Notes: generated from the letters alone by a model not told the origin. A stretch of DNA of 64,000 bases from Polynucleobacter ibericus (GCF_018687955.1 NZ_CP061309.1:372001-436000); one strand, 5' to 3'; shown: positions 8,147 through 18,319, counted from the first letter of the stretch. Translations and numbers: made by a program.

Positions 8147-9193
8147 TTACTCGAATGTGGGCGACTTTACTCCCAGTACCTTGTGAAGCTTAGGGGACGT
8201 GGTCGTATATTGGAGTTGAATCTGCTTTTCGGGGTTCAGATACTCGGCAGCTGCAAAAGCGGCTAAGGCAGCCTCATGAAATCCAGAAAGAATCAGTTTT
8301 TTCTTGCCCGAGTAGACATTGATATCGCCAACGGCATAAATTCCTGGGATGCTAGTTTCAAATTTTGCGGTATCAACACAAATTTGTTTGCGATCGATAT
8401 CCAGGCCCCACTCTGCAATCGGCCCTAATTTAGGAGAGAGTCCATAAAATACCAAAAGGTCGTCTAAGGGGATTTGCTTCGATTCACCATCAATATTCGT
8501 GAAAGTGATCTCAGTAAGTAATTCATCTTGCGCTGTATAAGCAGTTACTTGCCCGATGAGAAGTTGCATTTGATTCTGGGCGCAAAGCTCACGCATTTTG
8601 GCAATCGATTTTGGAGCTGCTTTGAATTCATCGCGTCGATGAATTAAGGTGACACTAGCAGCAATTTCAGAAAAATGAATTGCCCAATCCAAGGCGGCAT
8701 CCCCACCACCGCAAATTACAATTTTTTGGTTTGCAAATTGCTCAGGATTTTTGACGTGATAGAAGACTTGCTGATTGACATAGGCATCAATGCCTTCAAG
8801 GTTCATAGTGCGAGGCTGGAAGGCCCCTACACCCGCAGCGATAAAAACTGTTTTGCTAATGAAGTGCTTATCTAGTGAGGTGCCAATCAGAAAGCGGCCA
8901 TCAGCTTGACGCTCTAGCTTGCTCACCTCTTGACCCAAATGAAATTGGGCGCCAAATGGCTCAATTTGCTTTAGTAAATTATTGGTGAGTTCACGTCCAG
9001 TGCACACTGGAATTGCGGGAATGTCATAGATAGGTTTGTCTGGGTAAAGTTCGATGCATTGACCGCCCACTGCTGGCAGTGAATCAATGACATGAGCTTT
9101 AATTTCTAGCAGGCCTAATTCAAAAACCTGAAAGAGGCCCACTGGACCGGCGCCAATAATAAGGGCATCGGTTTCTATGGGTGAGTGCGACAC
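8147..9193 (-). CDS. Ferredoxin/flavodoxin-NADP+ reductase, thioredoxin-reductase-like type
   Basis: A 348-residue FAD/NADPH flavoprotein of the TrxR-like ferredoxin reductase family (the YumC-type Fnr). FAD is bound by [10 protein letters not shown] near residue 12 and by [22 protein letters not shown] is bound by [11 protein letters not shown] and IHRRDEF. No CxxC redox pair is seen between the domains, which separates it from thioredoxin reductase. Translation appears to begin at GTG 9193. The preceding gene is ferredoxin fdxA, 20 bases away, which strongly supports pairing as an electron-transfer couple. Confidence 0.88.
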   Translation of the reverse strand: MSHSPIETDALIIGAGPVGLFQVFELGLLEIKAHVIDSLPAVGGQCIELYPDKPIYDIPAIPVCTGRELTNNLLKQIEPFGAQFHLGQEVSKLERQADGRFLIGTSLDKHFISKTVFIAAGVGAFQPRTMNLEGIDAYVNQQVFYHVKNPEQFANQKIVICGGGDAALDWAIHFSEIAASVTLIHRRDEFKAAPKSIAKMRELCAQNQMQLLIGQVTAYTAQDELLTEITFTNIDGESKQIPLDDLLVFYGLSPKLGPIAEWGLDIDRKQICVDTAKFETSIPGIYAVGDINVYSGKKKLILSGFHEAALAAFAAAEYLNPEKQIQLQYTTTSPKLHKVLGVKSPTFE

Positions 9194-9213
9194 GAACTGA
9201 ATGGATTAGAAAA

Positions 9214-9537
9214 TTACTTTACTAGCTGATCAAGTTTGCTCTTAACGTCTTTCCACTCATCAGCATCTGGAAGTGCTGCTTTAGACTTTGTAATCGAAGT
9301 CCAGGAAGGGGAGAGGTCAGCATTGAGCTTGATGAATGCTTGTTGATCGCCGGGTACATCGTCTTCGGCATAAATCGCATTTACTGGGCACTCTGGTACG
9401 CAAACTGCACAGTCAATGCACTCATCCGGGTCGATGACTAAAAAATTAGGACCTTCACGAAAGCAGTCAACAGGACAAACATCAACACAGTCGGTGTATT
9501 TGCAACGGATACAAGCTTCGGTAACAACGTAAGTCAT
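9214..9537 (-). CDS. fdxA: Ferredoxin, 7Fe-8S type
   Basis: A 107-residue electron carrier with the cysteine pattern of a [3Fe-4S][4Fe-4S] ferredoxin: Cys9, Cys17 and Cys21 in [15 protein letters not shown], then Cys40, Cys43, Cys46 and Cys50 in [14 protein letters not shown]. The C-terminal extension ([17 protein letters not shown]) is typical of the FdxA subfamily. The start is the ATG at 9537 (MTYVVTEAC), the conserved N-terminus; the longer frame upstream is not conserved. It is the first gene of a likely fdxA-fpr operon. Confidence 0.95.
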   Translation of the reverse strand: MTYVVTEACIRCKYTDCVDVCPVDCFREGPNFLVIDPDECIDCAVCVPECPVNAIYAEDDVPGDQQAFIKLNADLSPSWTSITKSKAALPDADEWKDVKSKLDQLVK

Positions 9538-9655
9538 GGCGGTTTTGTTCAAGAGCCCCAAAAAGCCGGGTGCTAAGTTATAAAACCTCGATTTTAGCCG
9601 AAATAGCCTATTTTTCAGGCGAAAGGGTTAATTTACTTGAGGTAAAGTTCCCACT

Positions 9656-10657
9656 ATGAATACACAAGCCAGCAAGCAAAAACCCAAAATTCTCGTGGCA
9701 AGAGCCATTTTTCCGGAGGCTTTGGCCAAGCTGGAGGAGTCTTTCGAGGTTCGCTCTAATCAAGGGGATCGGATTTTTAGTCCCGAAGAGTTGCAAAAAG
9801 AACTCTCCGGTGTTGTAGGGGCTTTAGTCGCAGGCAGCGAAAGAATTGATGCTCAAGCCCTTGCTCATGCCAAAGATCTCAAGGTGGTGGCCAATATCTC
9901 TGTGGGGTACAACAATTTTGATGTACCAGCAATCACTGCAGCTGGCGTGATGGCTACCAATACTCCGGATGTATTAACAGACACCACAGCGGATTTTGGT
10001 TTTGCTTTGTTGATGGCAACAGCAAGACGCATCACCGAATCGGAACATTGGGTGCGTGCAGGCCAATGGGATAAGTGGTCAATTGTGAACAACCCACTTG
10101 GTATGGATTTACATCACAGCACCGTGGGTATTATTGGTATGGGCCGTATTGGTCAGGGCATTGCTAAGCGTGCTTTAGGTTTTGGTATGAATGTTATTTA
10201 TCACAATCGCAGTCATTTATCAGAAGCTGATGAAAAGGCTTGTGGCGCAAAGTACGTTTCTAAAGAAGAATTACTTCGCACTGCCGATCATGTGGTTTTG
10301 GTTTTGCCATACAGCGCTGAGAGTCACCATACGATTGGCGCCAAAGAAATCGCTTTCATGAAACCGACTGCAACCCTCATAAACATTGCCCGTGGCGGTA
10401 TTGTGGATGATGCGGCTTTGGCCCAAGCGCTGCAAGAGAAAAGAATTTTTGCTGCTGGCCTTGATGTATTTGAGGGTGAGCCAAAAGTGCATCCAGAGTT
10501 GCTTAAATTAAGCAACGTTGTGCTTGCTCCACACATTGCTAGTGCTACAGAAAAAACGCGTAGAGCAATGGTAGATTTAGCTGTAGATAATTTACGTGCA
10601 GCACTTGAGGGAAAAAAACCGCCTAGCCTCATTAATGCGGAAGTGCTTAAGTCTTAG
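9656..10657 (+). CDS. D-isomer-specific 2-hydroxyacid dehydrogenase (glyoxylate/hydroxypyruvate reductase type)
   Basis: NAD(P)H-dependent reductase of 2-oxo acids, closest in pattern to bacterial GyaR/GhrB enzymes. The catalytic residues are Arg246 (NIARGG), Glu275 (FEGEP) and His293 (APHIASAT). The coenzyme fold has GMGRIGQGIA at 161-170, and the substrate loop is NISVGYNNFDV (80-90). Asn184-Arg185 after the second strand (YHNRS) suggests preference for NADPH. At 333 residues it is of normal length. The exact substrate cannot be settled from sequence. Confidence 0.9.
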   Translation: MNTQASKQKPKILVARAIFPEALAKLEESFEVRSNQGDRIFSPEELQKELSGVVGALVAGSERIDAQALAHAKDLKVVANISVGYNNFDVPAITAAGVMATNTPDVLTDTTADFGFALLMATARRITESEHWVRAGQWDKWSIVNNPLGMDLHHSTVGIIGMGRIGQGIAKRALGFGMNVIYHNRSHLSEADEKACGAKYVSKEELLRTADHVVLVLPYSAESHHTIGAKEIAFMKPTATLINIARGGIVDDAALAQALQEKRIFAAGLDVFEGEPKVHPELLKLSNVVLAPHIASATEKTRRAMVDLAVDNLRAALEGKKPPSLINAEVLKS

Positions 10658-10697
10658 TAAAGCCAATCAAATTCATAAAGTAGTTGTAGTAGAAAAA

Positions 10698-10726
10698 AAT
10701 AAAGCCAAGTCATGCTTGGCTTTATT
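10698..10726. terminator. Bidirectional intrinsic terminator
   Basis: A 12-base-pair stem (AATAAAGCCAAG with CTTGGCTTTATT) around loop TCATG, with an A tract on the left and T residues on the right. It separates the hydroxyacid dehydrogenase from the convergent small membrane protein gene. Confidence 0.8.
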
Positions 10727-10756
10727 GCTTGAAGCAATGCTTCGAATCAATATTGG

Positions 10757-11050
10757 CTATTCAGCGTCAATTTCTTCTGTAAGCTCGCGCATTGCTAATT
10801 CAATACCACCGAATTTTCCAGCAACCCAGTTATACACTTTGCAGGCAATCCATAGCAATCCAAAGCCTAGCAGGGCATTGAGAATGAGTGCGGAAAGTAC
10901 AGTAAATCCTGGAATAGCCCCATCACGAATAAAGGCTACGAATAGCGCCAGTAAAACAATGGGTACCGAGAAGCAGAGGTAAACCAAAACTAAAGTTTTG
11001 GCGGTGTGCATTGGGTCGAGAAAGACGAGTTCTTTTTTGGTGAGTTTCAT
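10757..11050 (-). CDS. Small two-helix membrane protein, unknown function
   Basis: A 97-residue protein with two predicted membrane helices (about residues 18-40, TLVLVYLCFSVPIVLLALFVAF, and 48-70, TVLSALILNALLGFGLLWIAC) and a short acidic C-terminal tail (ELTEEIDAE). The segment CKVYNWVAGKFGGIE after the second helix resembles small DUF3566-like membrane proteins, but I am not sure. It lies just after moeA on the same strand, 12 bases away, and may be its co-transcribed neighbour. Confidence 0.65.
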   Translation of the reverse strand: MKLTKKELVFLDPMHTAKTLVLVYLCFSVPIVLLALFVAFIRDGAIPGFTVLSALILNALLGFGLLWIACKVYNWVAGKFGGIELAMRELTEEIDAE

Positions 11051-11062
11051 GATGACGCAATC

Positions 11063-12379
11063 TTAAAGCAGTCCATCAAAAAGCGCTATATCTACCCAGT
11101 CTCCAGCGGCAATATTTCCCTGGTCGTGACCAAGAATCACAAAGCAATTAGCCTCACTCATAGAGCGCAAAATTCCGGCGCCTTGGCTGCCAGTCAGTCT
11201 GACCGAAGGCTTACCATCAGCTCCTCGTCCCAAGATGGCGCGCTGAAACTCGGTGCGACCTGGTTTTTTCCGGATTGGTGCCTCGGCTATTGCTTGGGTC
11301 AATGGAGGTTCGGTTTGATTTGCGCCGTTCAGTTGCAAAAGAGCTGCGCGGACAAATTGATAGAAGGTCACCATCACTGCCACTGGATTTCCTGGCAAAC
11401 CAAAGAAGAGGGTTTTGCGAGCAGGTGATTTTCCAGCCACTGGCTTGAGGACTCCAAAGGCCATGGGGCGTCCGGGACGCATCGCAATTTTCCAAAAACC
11501 GACATCGCCTAGTTCTTGCATGATCTGTTTTGTGAAATCCGCCTCACCTACAGATACGCCACCAGAAGAAATAAGTACATCTGATTTACTGGCTGCTGCA
11601 ATAAAGGCTTGCTTCAAAGAGGCGGGGTCATCGCGCACAATGCCGCAGTCAATGATGTCTAGATTGAGTCGATTTAGTAGGCCAGTCAGACTATAGCGAT
11701 TGCTGTCATAAATGCTACCTGCATCTAAGGGTTCACCCAGAGTGCGTAATTCATCGCCTGACGAAAGGATGGCTACTTTAAGCCTGCGCTTAACTGGTAG
11801 GGATGCAATACCGAGTGATGCGGCTAGACCCAGATCGGAAGGACGTAGCAAGCGACCGGCTGAAATGGCAGGCTTGCCTTGTTGCAGATCTTCACCACGT
11901 AAGCGCCTGTTCTCACCAAGTTTTAATTGATCCTGCTTGAATTCAATTGCGAGATCATCTTTGCTAGTTGTAAATTCTTGTGGAATGACCGTATCGCATC
12001 CAACCGGCATGACCGCACCGGTCATGATCTTGAGGCACTCTCCTAGTCCAACACTGCCTTCATAAGGCTTGCCTGCAAATGCAGTACCAATAATCTTTAG
12101 TGAGATAGTTGGGTAACTCGTATCGAGGCATTTGCCATCAAATGCATAGCCATCCATAGCGGAGTTGTCTGCAGCGGGAACATCGATTGGTGAAAGAAGA
12201 TCTTTTGCTAGGATTCGATTGATTGCTTGATCTAGCGCCACAGTTTCAATGTCGGCAGGATCATTAATGGCTGCAGATTCAGCAATGAGGTCATCTACCA
12301 ACTCGGCAATAGCCTTACGTGCATCATTCACATGGAGTGAGGAAGTCATCAGGATGGGCTGGTTTGGTGAATGGTTCAT
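11063..12379 (-). CDS. moeA: Molybdopterin molybdenumtransferase, first copy
   Basis: MoeA inserts molybdate into adenylylated molybdopterin, the last step of Moco synthesis. The 438-residue protein has the family blocks: PIDVPAADNSAMDGYAF, MTGAVMPVGCDTVIPQE, RLRGEDLQQGKPAISAG, the SGDEL and GSIYDSN motifs, SSGGVSVGEADF, MRPGRPMAFG, and GLPGNPVAVMVTF. Its ATG overlaps the mobA stop by four bases (ATGA), so the two are translationally coupled. A second, diverged MoeA is at 62698-63936. Which copy handles Mo insertion and which a different metal or step is unclear. Confidence 0.95.
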   Translation of the reverse strand: MNHSPNQPILMTSSLHVNDARKAIAELVDDLIAESAAINDPADIETVALDQAINRILAKDLLSPIDVPAADNSAMDGYAFDGKCLDTSYPTISLKIIGTAFAGKPYEGSVGLGECLKIMTGAVMPVGCDTVIPQEFTTSKDDLAIEFKQDQLKLGENRRLRGEDLQQGKPAISAGRLLRPSDLGLAASLGIASLPVKRRLKVAILSSGDELRTLGEPLDAGSIYDSNRYSLTGLLNRLNLDIIDCGIVRDDPASLKQAFIAAASKSDVLISSGGVSVGEADFTKQIMQELGDVGFWKIAMRPGRPMAFGVLKPVAGKSPARKTLFFGLPGNPVAVMVTFYQFVRAALLQLNGANQTEPPLTQAIAEAPIRKKPGRTEFQRAILGRGADGKPSVRLTGSQGAGILRSMSEANCFVILGHDQGNIAAGDWVDIALFDGLL

Positions 12380-12981
12380 GCTGATACCGCTTCTAGTGAC
12401 TTGAGTTCTTCGGGGGTATTCACGTTGGCAAAAACCAAAGGATCATTAAAGATCACTGTACCGCTGCGTAACTCTTTAAACCAGCGATCTATTTTCAGAT
12501 CACCCTTCAGTAGAAAGTGGGTAAGAGAGTCTAGTAAGTTTGCGCGCATCAAACAAAATACAGGCTGAGCCCATACCTTGCCATCTACCTCCTTGCTAGA
12601 GGCATAGACCAATTGAAAATCACCACGCTCCATCTCAGCACTCATTAGCTCCGCGAGATTGTTGGGAAGCAAGGGTGAGTCACAAGGAGAAGTAAGAAGG
12701 AGGGGAGTTTTGCATGCCTTCAGACCAACAGAGAAGCCAGCCAAGGGGCCTGAGAAGTCTGGAGTTTCATCCATGATCACGGGGTATCCATAGCTCGCAT
12801 ACTTTGTAATATTGCGGTTGGCATTAATGATGATGGACTGAGTTTGAGGCTTGAGCTTTGCAATGGCTGACTCTATCAATGGCTTGTCATGGAAAGGAAT
12901 TAATCCTTTATCAATGCCGCCCATTCGTTGTGCGCGCCCACCTGCGAGAATGAGCCCAGTGATGTCTTTACTTGAAATCAT
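12376..12981 (-). CDS. mobA: Molybdenum cofactor guanylyltransferase
   Basis: Attaches GMP to Mo-molybdopterin to make the MGD form used by DMSO-reductase-family enzymes. The nucleotidyltransferase signature LILAGGRAQRMGGIDKGL (residues 9-27) binds GTP, the segment TSPCDSPLLP carries the metal-binding Asp, and the end FANVNTPEEL is conserved. At 201 residues it is of usual length. Its ATG overlaps the moaA stop by one base (TAATG) and its stop overlaps the moeA start, so moaA-mobA-moeA is a tightly coupled operon. Presence of mobA implies that the organism has an MGD enzyme elsewhere. Confidence 0.95.
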   Translation of the reverse strand: MISSKDITGLILAGGRAQRMGGIDKGLIPFHDKPLIESAIAKLKPQTQSIIINANRNITKYASYGYPVIMDETPDFSGPLAGFSVGLKACKTPLLLTSPCDSPLLPNNLAELMSAEMERGDFQLVYASSKEVDGKVWAQPVFCLMRANLLDSLTHFLLKGDLKIDRWFKELRSGTVIFNDPLVFANVNTPEELKSLEAVSA

Positions 12982-14108
12982 TAGCCACCAATGTAAGACA
13001 TTTCAACCTTGCGATTGCCGGAGGCTAGATTCGCAGTATGAGAACCACGAATTTCTGAATAGTGATCTTCGCGAGTCGACCAAGTATTCATTACGGCATT
13101 AGCAATTTCTAAATCTGATTTGCCAGAGCGTAATAGAGTTTTGAAATCAAAACCTTCGTTGGCAAAAAGGCAGAGGTACATTTGCCCATCGGTAGAAATG
13201 CGCGCCCTTGTACATTCATGGCAAAAGGTTTGAGTAACACTAGAGATCACTCCAATTTCACCTGAGCCATCAACGTAACGCCAGCGCTGTGCAACTTCAC
13301 CGGTGTAATTAGCCTCAATGGTTTCCAATGGAAAGACTTCATTAATGCGGGCAATCACTTCTTTGGAGGGCAGGACTTGCTCCATATTCCAACCATTGGA
13401 GCTACCCACATCCATAAATTCAATAAAGCGCAGAATGACACTGCTACCTTTAAAGTGTTTTGCCATCGCTACGATCTCATGATCGTTGGTACCTTTTTTG
13501 ACGACCATGTTCACTTTGATGTTTTGGAAGCCAACCTCTTGCGCTGCTTTAATACCGTCAAGCACATCAGCGACTGGAAAATCAACATCATTCATTTTTT
13601 TGAATATCGCGTCATCTAGTCCATCGAGGCTTACCGTTAATCGTTGTAGGCCTGCTGCTTTTAAGGCAGCCGCTTTTTTACGCAGAATGCTACCGTTGGT
13701 TGTTAGTGTCAGATCAAGCGCCTTACCTTCGGATGTCTGAATCTTTGCCAGCATCTCAATCAACACTTCTAAGTTCTTGCGAAGCAAAGGCTCGCCACCA
13801 GTTAACCTAATTTTTTCAACGCCTAATGTGGCGAAGATAGAGGTGAGGCGAGTGATTTCTTCAAAGCTGAGTAATTCTTTATGAGCAAGATAGGGATAGT
13901 TTTGATCGAATACTTCTTTGGGCATGCAATAAGTGCAACGGAAATTGCAGCGATCCGTTACGGAGATACGGAGATCTCTTAGGGCGCGCCCCCGAGTATC
14001 TTTGGTATGACCATGAGGCGTGACAAGTTGCGAGCCAATAGAAGGCGCTAGGCCTCTGCCTTCATCAATGCGGATCGGGATTACTTTTGGGTTTACTTTT
14101 TCAACCAT
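12981..14108 (-). CDS. moaA: GTP 3',8-cyclase, first enzyme of molybdopterin synthesis
   Basis: A radical-SAM enzyme that converts GTP to the cyclic precursor used by MoaC. The radical cluster motif is [13 protein letters not shown], and the second iron-sulfur site is [11 protein letters not shown] with a later Cys in MYLCLF. The C-terminal Gly-Gly (SYIGG) required for catalysis is intact. I chose the ATG at 14108 (MVEKVNPK); a TTG 45 bases upstream is unlikely. The protein is 375 residues with a somewhat long N-terminus before the radical-SAM core. No moaC is in the window. Confidence 0.95.
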   Translation of the reverse strand: MVEKVNPKVIPIRIDEGRGLAPSIGSQLVTPHGHTKDTRGRALRDLRISVTDRCNFRCTYCMPKEVFDQNYPYLAHKELLSFEEITRLTSIFATLGVEKIRLTGGEPLLRKNLEVLIEMLAKIQTSEGKALDLTLTTNGSILRKKAAALKAAGLQRLTVSLDGLDDAIFKKMNDVDFPVADVLDGIKAAQEVGFQNIKVNMVVKKGTNDHEIVAMAKHFKGSSVILRFIEFMDVGSSNGWNMEQVLPSKEVIARINEVFPLETIEANYTGEVAQRWRYVDGSGEIGVISSVTQTFCHECTRARISTDGQMYLCLFANEGFDFKTLLRSGKSDLEIANAVMNTWSTREDHYSEIRGSHTANLASGNRKVEMSYIGG

Positions 14109-14201
14109 GATCTCAATTATGGCTGTGAAACGGGGTTTCTGCCAAACCGCCAAATATCCTTTTGGGATAAATGGCAGTCTGGAGAAAAGCTTGAATAAGC
14201 G

Positions 14202-16817
14202 TTAAACCGTTTTTTCTTGGCCGCCGGTTTCCACTAAAACCATTGGACCTTCAGGAATACTTGCTGCAGGCTTAGGTGTTCTACCTAAGTTTTGGATACT
14301 AGGTTCACCCTGTATCTGGCTTTGTGCTTCAGCGTGCTTGGAAGAGTCGGTGGCAACCCAAATCATGCCAGCTGATTGCACAACGCTATGCAAAGGCGTT
14401 TCTTCAAGTGCCTGGAAGGCAACTTTAGGAAGTTCCGGCGCAGGCTTAGCAATCACTTCTAACTTAGCAGCTGCAGCAACTGGTGCTGGAGCAGATGCTG
14501 GAGCTGAAGTCGGAGCCGGAGCCGGAGCAGAATTTTGTGCAGGGCGATTCGATTGACGTGGAGCACGTGGTGCGCGCTCTGGTCTTTCTTGCTTCTCTGT
14601 AACGGGTTTTGCATTGCCAAAGCTATTAGCAAGGTTTTGCATTGGCATAGTGGCAGATGTACCAGCCATCCCTACGGGAGGGCCTGCAAATGGACTTGCT
14701 GATGGAGTAGCGGAAACAGCAGTTGCTGCATCACCATTCTCTGTACGCTCACCACGTTGACCGCGACCACGACCACGACGGTTGCGACCACGACCACGAC
14801 GCTCTTCACCATCAGCACTCGGAGTTGCTTCGCCAGCAGGAGCCGCTTCAGTTGCAGGGGTTGCTGCTGCTGGATTAGCTTGACGCTCTGGCTTTGGACC
14901 ATTCTGGTTACGATTGCCGTTGCGGTTGTTACGGCTACGATTGTTATTAGTGCCTTCTGCTGGAGTGCCATCGGCCGCAGTTGCTGCTGGGCGCTCTGTA
15001 CGCTCACCGCGACGATTACGGCCACGATTGCGATCATTACCATTGCGGCCTTGATTGCGACCACGTGGGTTACTTGGCGCAGGCTTTTCTTCAACAGCAG
15101 GAGATGAACCAAAAAGGCTCTTAATAAATCCAAAGAAACCACCAGAGCTCTCTGCTTTGACTGTTTCAGTACGGGCAGGACGAGGTTGGCTAATTGGTGC
15201 AGGTTGTGTTGGAGTGATGCCTTTAACGGCAGCTTCTGGACGCACTTTGACATCAGCGTCTTTTTTGCTAACGGTTGTGTCTGTTTCCAATTCGCGAGCA
15301 GCTTCTTCTGCCATGACATAGCTAGCCTTTTGATCATCAAGACGTGGATCATCATGACGCAAACGCTCTAGTTTGTAATGTGGAGTTTCTAAATGCTTGT
15401 TTGGAACCATCAAGACATTGACTTTGAAGCGAGTTTCAATCTTGATTACTTCAGCACGTTTTTCATTCAATAGGAACGCAGCCACTTCGACTGGTACCTG
15501 TGTATGAATCGCTGCTGTGTTTTCCTTCATTGCTTCTTCTTGGATGATGCGCAGAACTTGCAATGCAGAAGATTCAGTGTCGCGAATGTGGCCTGTGCCG
15601 TTGCAACGTGGGCAGGTTACATGGCTACCTTCAGATAATGCTGGACGCAAGCGTTGACGTGACATTTCCATCAGGCCAAACTTGGAGATCTTACCCATCT
15701 GTACACGAGCGCGGTCATGGCGCAAAGCATCGCGCAAGCGATTCTCAACATCCTTCTGAGCCTTGCTGGATTCCATATCGATGAAGTCGATCACGATCAA
15801 GCCACCCAAGTCACGTAAACGTGCTTGACGGGCGATTTCATCCGCAGCTTCTAAGTTTGTACGAGTAGCTGTTTCTTCAATATCAGAACCACGAGTTGCG
15901 CGAGCTGAGTTCACGTCAACTGAAACTAAAGCTTCGGTGTGGTCGATCACGATTGCGCCGCCTGATGGCAGTGGCACAGTACGTGAGTACGCAGTTTCGA
16001 TTTGATGTTCAATCTGGAAACGAGAGAACAACGGCACGTCATCTTGATAGCGCTTCACGCGTGGCAAGTTGTCCGGCATGACTACCGACATAAATGCGGC
16101 AGCTTGTTCGTAGATGTCATCAGTATCGATGAGGATCTCGCCAATATCAGGCTGGAAGTAATCACGAATAGCGCGAATCACTAGGCTAGATTCGAGGTAA
16201 ATCAATAGTGGAGCAGAGTTGCCTTTAGCAGCCTCATCAATCGCTTTCCACAACTGCATGAGGTAACTTAAGTCCCATTGCAATTCTGTAGCGTCACGAC
16301 CAATACCAGCTGTACGAGCAATGATGCTCATGCCATCTGCTACTTCTAGTTGAGCCATCGCTTCGCGGAGTTCTTGGCGGTCTTCACCTTCAATACGGCG
16401 AGAAACACCACCTCCACGTGGGTTATTTGGCATTAAGACCAAATAGCGGCCTGCCAAGGAAATAAAGGAGGTGAGTGCAGCACCTTTTTGGCCGCGCTCT
16501 TCTTTTTCTACTTGAACAATGATTTCCTGACCTTCGCGCAAGGCATCCTTAATGGAAGCGTTGCGGACGTCGATTCCTTCTTTAAAGTAGCTGCGGGCTA
16601 CTTCCTTGAATGGCAAAAAGCCATGACGTTCTTCGCCGTAATTGACAAAGCAGGCCTCAAGGGAAGGTTCAATTCGGGTAATGACACCTTTGTAAATATT
16701 GCCTTTGCGTTGTTCGCGACCGGCGGCTTCGATATCGATATCAATCAGTTTTTGACCATCAACGATGGCAACTCGCAACTCTTCTTGTTGAGTTGCATTA
16801 AACAACATGCGTTTCAT
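14202..16817 (-). CDS. rne: Ribonuclease E
   Basis: The endonuclease that starts mRNA decay and processes rRNA and tRNA precursors. The N-terminal catalytic half is complete: S1 domain around residues 35-120, 5'-sensor/RNase H-like parts, magnesium ligands Asp301 (VSVDVNS) and Asp344 (IVIDFIDM), and the zinc-link CPRCNGTG with Cys402 and Cys405. The C-terminal half from about residue 530 is low-complexity, rich in Arg, Pro, Ala and Asn, as expected for the degradosome scaffold and RNA-binding region. It ends with a conserved-looking segment (ALEETPLHSVVQSAGMIW). MKRMLFNAT at the start matches the family. It is probably autoregulated through its long leader. Confidence 0.96.
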   Translation of the reverse strand: MKRMLFNATQQEELRVAIVDGQKLIDIDIEAAGREQRKGNIYKGVITRIEPSLEACFVNYGEERHGFLPFKEVARSYFKEGIDVRNASIKDALREGQEIIVQVEKEERGQKGAALTSFISLAGRYLVLMPNNPRGGGVSRRIEGEDRQELREAMAQLEVADGMSIIARTAGIGRDATELQWDLSYLMQLWKAIDEAAKGNSAPLLIYLESSLVIRAIRDYFQPDIGEILIDTDDIYEQAAAFMSVVMPDNLPRVKRYQDDVPLFSRFQIEHQIETAYSRTVPLPSGGAIVIDHTEALVSVDVNSARATRGSDIEETATRTNLEAADEIARQARLRDLGGLIVIDFIDMESSKAQKDVENRLRDALRHDRARVQMGKISKFGLMEMSRQRLRPALSEGSHVTCPRCNGTGHIRDTESSALQVLRIIQEEAMKENTAAIHTQVPVEVAAFLLNEKRAEVIKIETRFKVNVLMVPNKHLETPHYKLERLRHDDPRLDDQKASYVMAEEAARELETDTTVSKKDADVKVRPEAAVKGITPTQPAPISQPRPARTETVKAESSGGFFGFIKSLFGSSPAVEEKPAPSNPRGRNQGRNGNDRNRGRNRRGERTERPAATAADGTPAEGTNNNRSRNNRNGNRNQNGPKPERQANPAAATPATEAAPAGEATPSADGEERRGRGRNRRGRGRGQRGERTENGDAATAVSATPSASPFAGPPVGMAGTSATMPMQNLANSFGNAKPVTEKQERPERAPRAPRQSNRPAQNSAPAPAPTSAPASAPAPVAAAAKLEVIAKPAPELPKVAFQALEETPLHSVVQSAGMIWVATDSSKHAEAQSQIQGEPSIQNLGRTPKPAASIPEGPMVLVETGGQEKTV

Positions 16818-17284
16818 ATAACACTCTCCTATGGGGGAGGGCGTCGTTGCGCGCTGCGTTAGGGGACAAGTTAGATGCCGCTTGGGACTAAGCCTAAGGC
16901 GGTATATGAGTGTGGATCATGCAAATCTAGGCATTTTTTGCCTAGTTCACCCAGTTAACGGTTGGTTAAATCGGTGCCACACTTGACGATCGCCGCAGAG
17001 ACCTCCTTTAGGTCATCAATGCAGGCGCGCGCCTAAAAAACTGTCTTCTAATCGCGGGTCGCGGCATACGGCACACCAACCCTGCGCCTCATTACAACGG
17101 GGGAGGGGCAACCCCGGGAGTCTTTTAAAGGGCGACTCCAAGCTCCACGATTCAAACCTGACTTCAGGCTCGTCTCGGGCCAATAAATTGGCTAGAGCGT
17201 TGATTATACGGCACAAGTTGCGTGACAATGGGGTATTGTTGAGTCCCTTGTCATCCCTCGCTGGGGTCACAAGAGAGATAAATC
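16818..17284. promoter_or_regulatory. 467-base intergenic region: rne leader and divergent promoter area
   Basis: No gene is seen in this gap. Reading toward rne, a perfect TATAAT lies at 17203-17208, which would give a 5' leader of about 380 bases for rne, similar in size to the E. coli leader that mediates autoregulation. Inverted repeats within it include a 7-base-pair stem at 16927-16945 (CTAGGCA/TGCCTAG) and a 6-base-pair stem at 17117-17139 (GGAGTC/GACTCC). A good -35 at normal spacing for that TATAAT is not evident. The promoter for rluC on the other strand is not clear. Confidence 0.5.
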
Positions 17285-18301
17285 ATGAAATCCGAACCCA
17301 TTTCCAAGCCTTCTACGGTAAAAACGCCCTCTACCTCAGTGCCCGCTGCGGTGCGCCTTCAGACCATTGGTCCGGAAGAGGCTGGCCAGCGTTTGGATAA
17401 CTATTTACTGCGCTGGGCTAAAGGAGTCCCTAAAAGCCACGTTTACCGAATTATTCGTTCAGGAGAGGTCCGGGTCAATAAAAAGCGGGCTGAGCCAACA
17501 ACGCGCCTCATTGAGGGTGATGTGGTGCGCTTACCGCCGGTTCGAATTGCCGAGCCTGCCCAAATTGCTGCTGTTAATAGTGCTCAAACCAAATCCCGGG
17601 CGCATGGCTATTCCGACAAAATGCCTATCCTTTTTGAGGATGAGGCACTCTTAATTGTGAATAAGCCAGCCGGTTTGGCTGTTCATGGCGGATCAGGTAT
17701 TGCCCTTGGGGTCATTGAGACCTTGCGCATTACCCGTCCAGAACTCAACTTTCTGGAATTGGTACATCGCTTAGATCGCGATACCTCTGGAGTATTGCTC
17801 TTGGCTAAAAAGCGCAGTGCTTTAGTAGAGTTACATCGTCAAATCCGCGAGGGTCAAACTGACAAGCGTTACTTCTTACTCGCGCATGGTGAAATCGTTC
17901 AGGGCGCACAAACCATGCAACTAAAGTACCCGTTGCATAAATATCTACTGCCCAATGGTGAGCGTCGCGTTCGCGTTGACCCAGATGGTTTACCAAGCCA
18001 TACCGCTTTGCGAGTCACTAAAACATTGAAGCGTGAAGATGCCACCATTACTTTGGCTGAGGCTCAACTCAAGACAGGACGTACCCATCAGATCCGGGTG
18101 CACTTGCTAAAGCTGGGCCACGCAATTTTGGGCGATGATAAATACGGCTTTGAAGATTTAGATAAGGCGATTAAATCAAAACGCCTTTATCTGCATGCGC
18201 ATCTAGCTGGTTTTACGCATCCCCGAACCGGTGAAAAGATGCGTATTGAGTCACCATTGCCCCCAGAATTTACCGCCATGATGAAAACTTTTGAGCAGTA
18301 A
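17285..18301 (+). CDS. rluC: 23S rRNA pseudouridine synthase, RluC type
   Basis: Modifies uridines 955, 2504 and 2580 of 23S rRNA in E. coli. The N-terminal S4 domain (about residues 35-90, RLDNYLLRWAKGVPKSHVYRII and VRVNKKRAEP) is followed by the RluA-type catalytic domain with VHRLDRDTSGVLLLAK, whose first Asp is the catalytic one, and the tail LKTGRTHQIRVHL and GDDKYG. The 338-residue length fits RluC. Divergent from rne, a context common in proteobacteria. It is followed by the HAD phosphatase 18 bases downstream. Confidence 0.93.
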   Translation: MKSEPISKPSTVKTPSTSVPAAVRLQTIGPEEAGQRLDNYLLRWAKGVPKSHVYRIIRSGEVRVNKKRAEPTTRLIEGDVVRLPPVRIAEPAQIAAVNSAQTKSRAHGYSDKMPILFEDEALLIVNKPAGLAVHGGSGIALGVIETLRITRPELNFLELVHRLDRDTSGVLLLAKKRSALVELHRQIREGQTDKRYFLLAHGEIVQGAQTMQLKYPLHKYLLPNGERRVRVDPDGLPSHTALRVTKTLKREDATITLAEAQLKTGRTHQIRVHLLKLGHAILGDDKYGFEDLDKAIKSKRLYLHAHLAGFTHPRTGEKMRIESPLPPEFTAMMKTFEQ

Positions 18302-18319
18302 GAATAAGAATTCAGAAGA

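Noticed and set aside
14672..15355. 227-codon open frame inside rne, minus strand, Val/Leu/Gln-rich
   Set aside because: It lies wholly within the low-complexity RNase E tail in another frame, whose GC-rich repeats leave many frames open. It has no family features.
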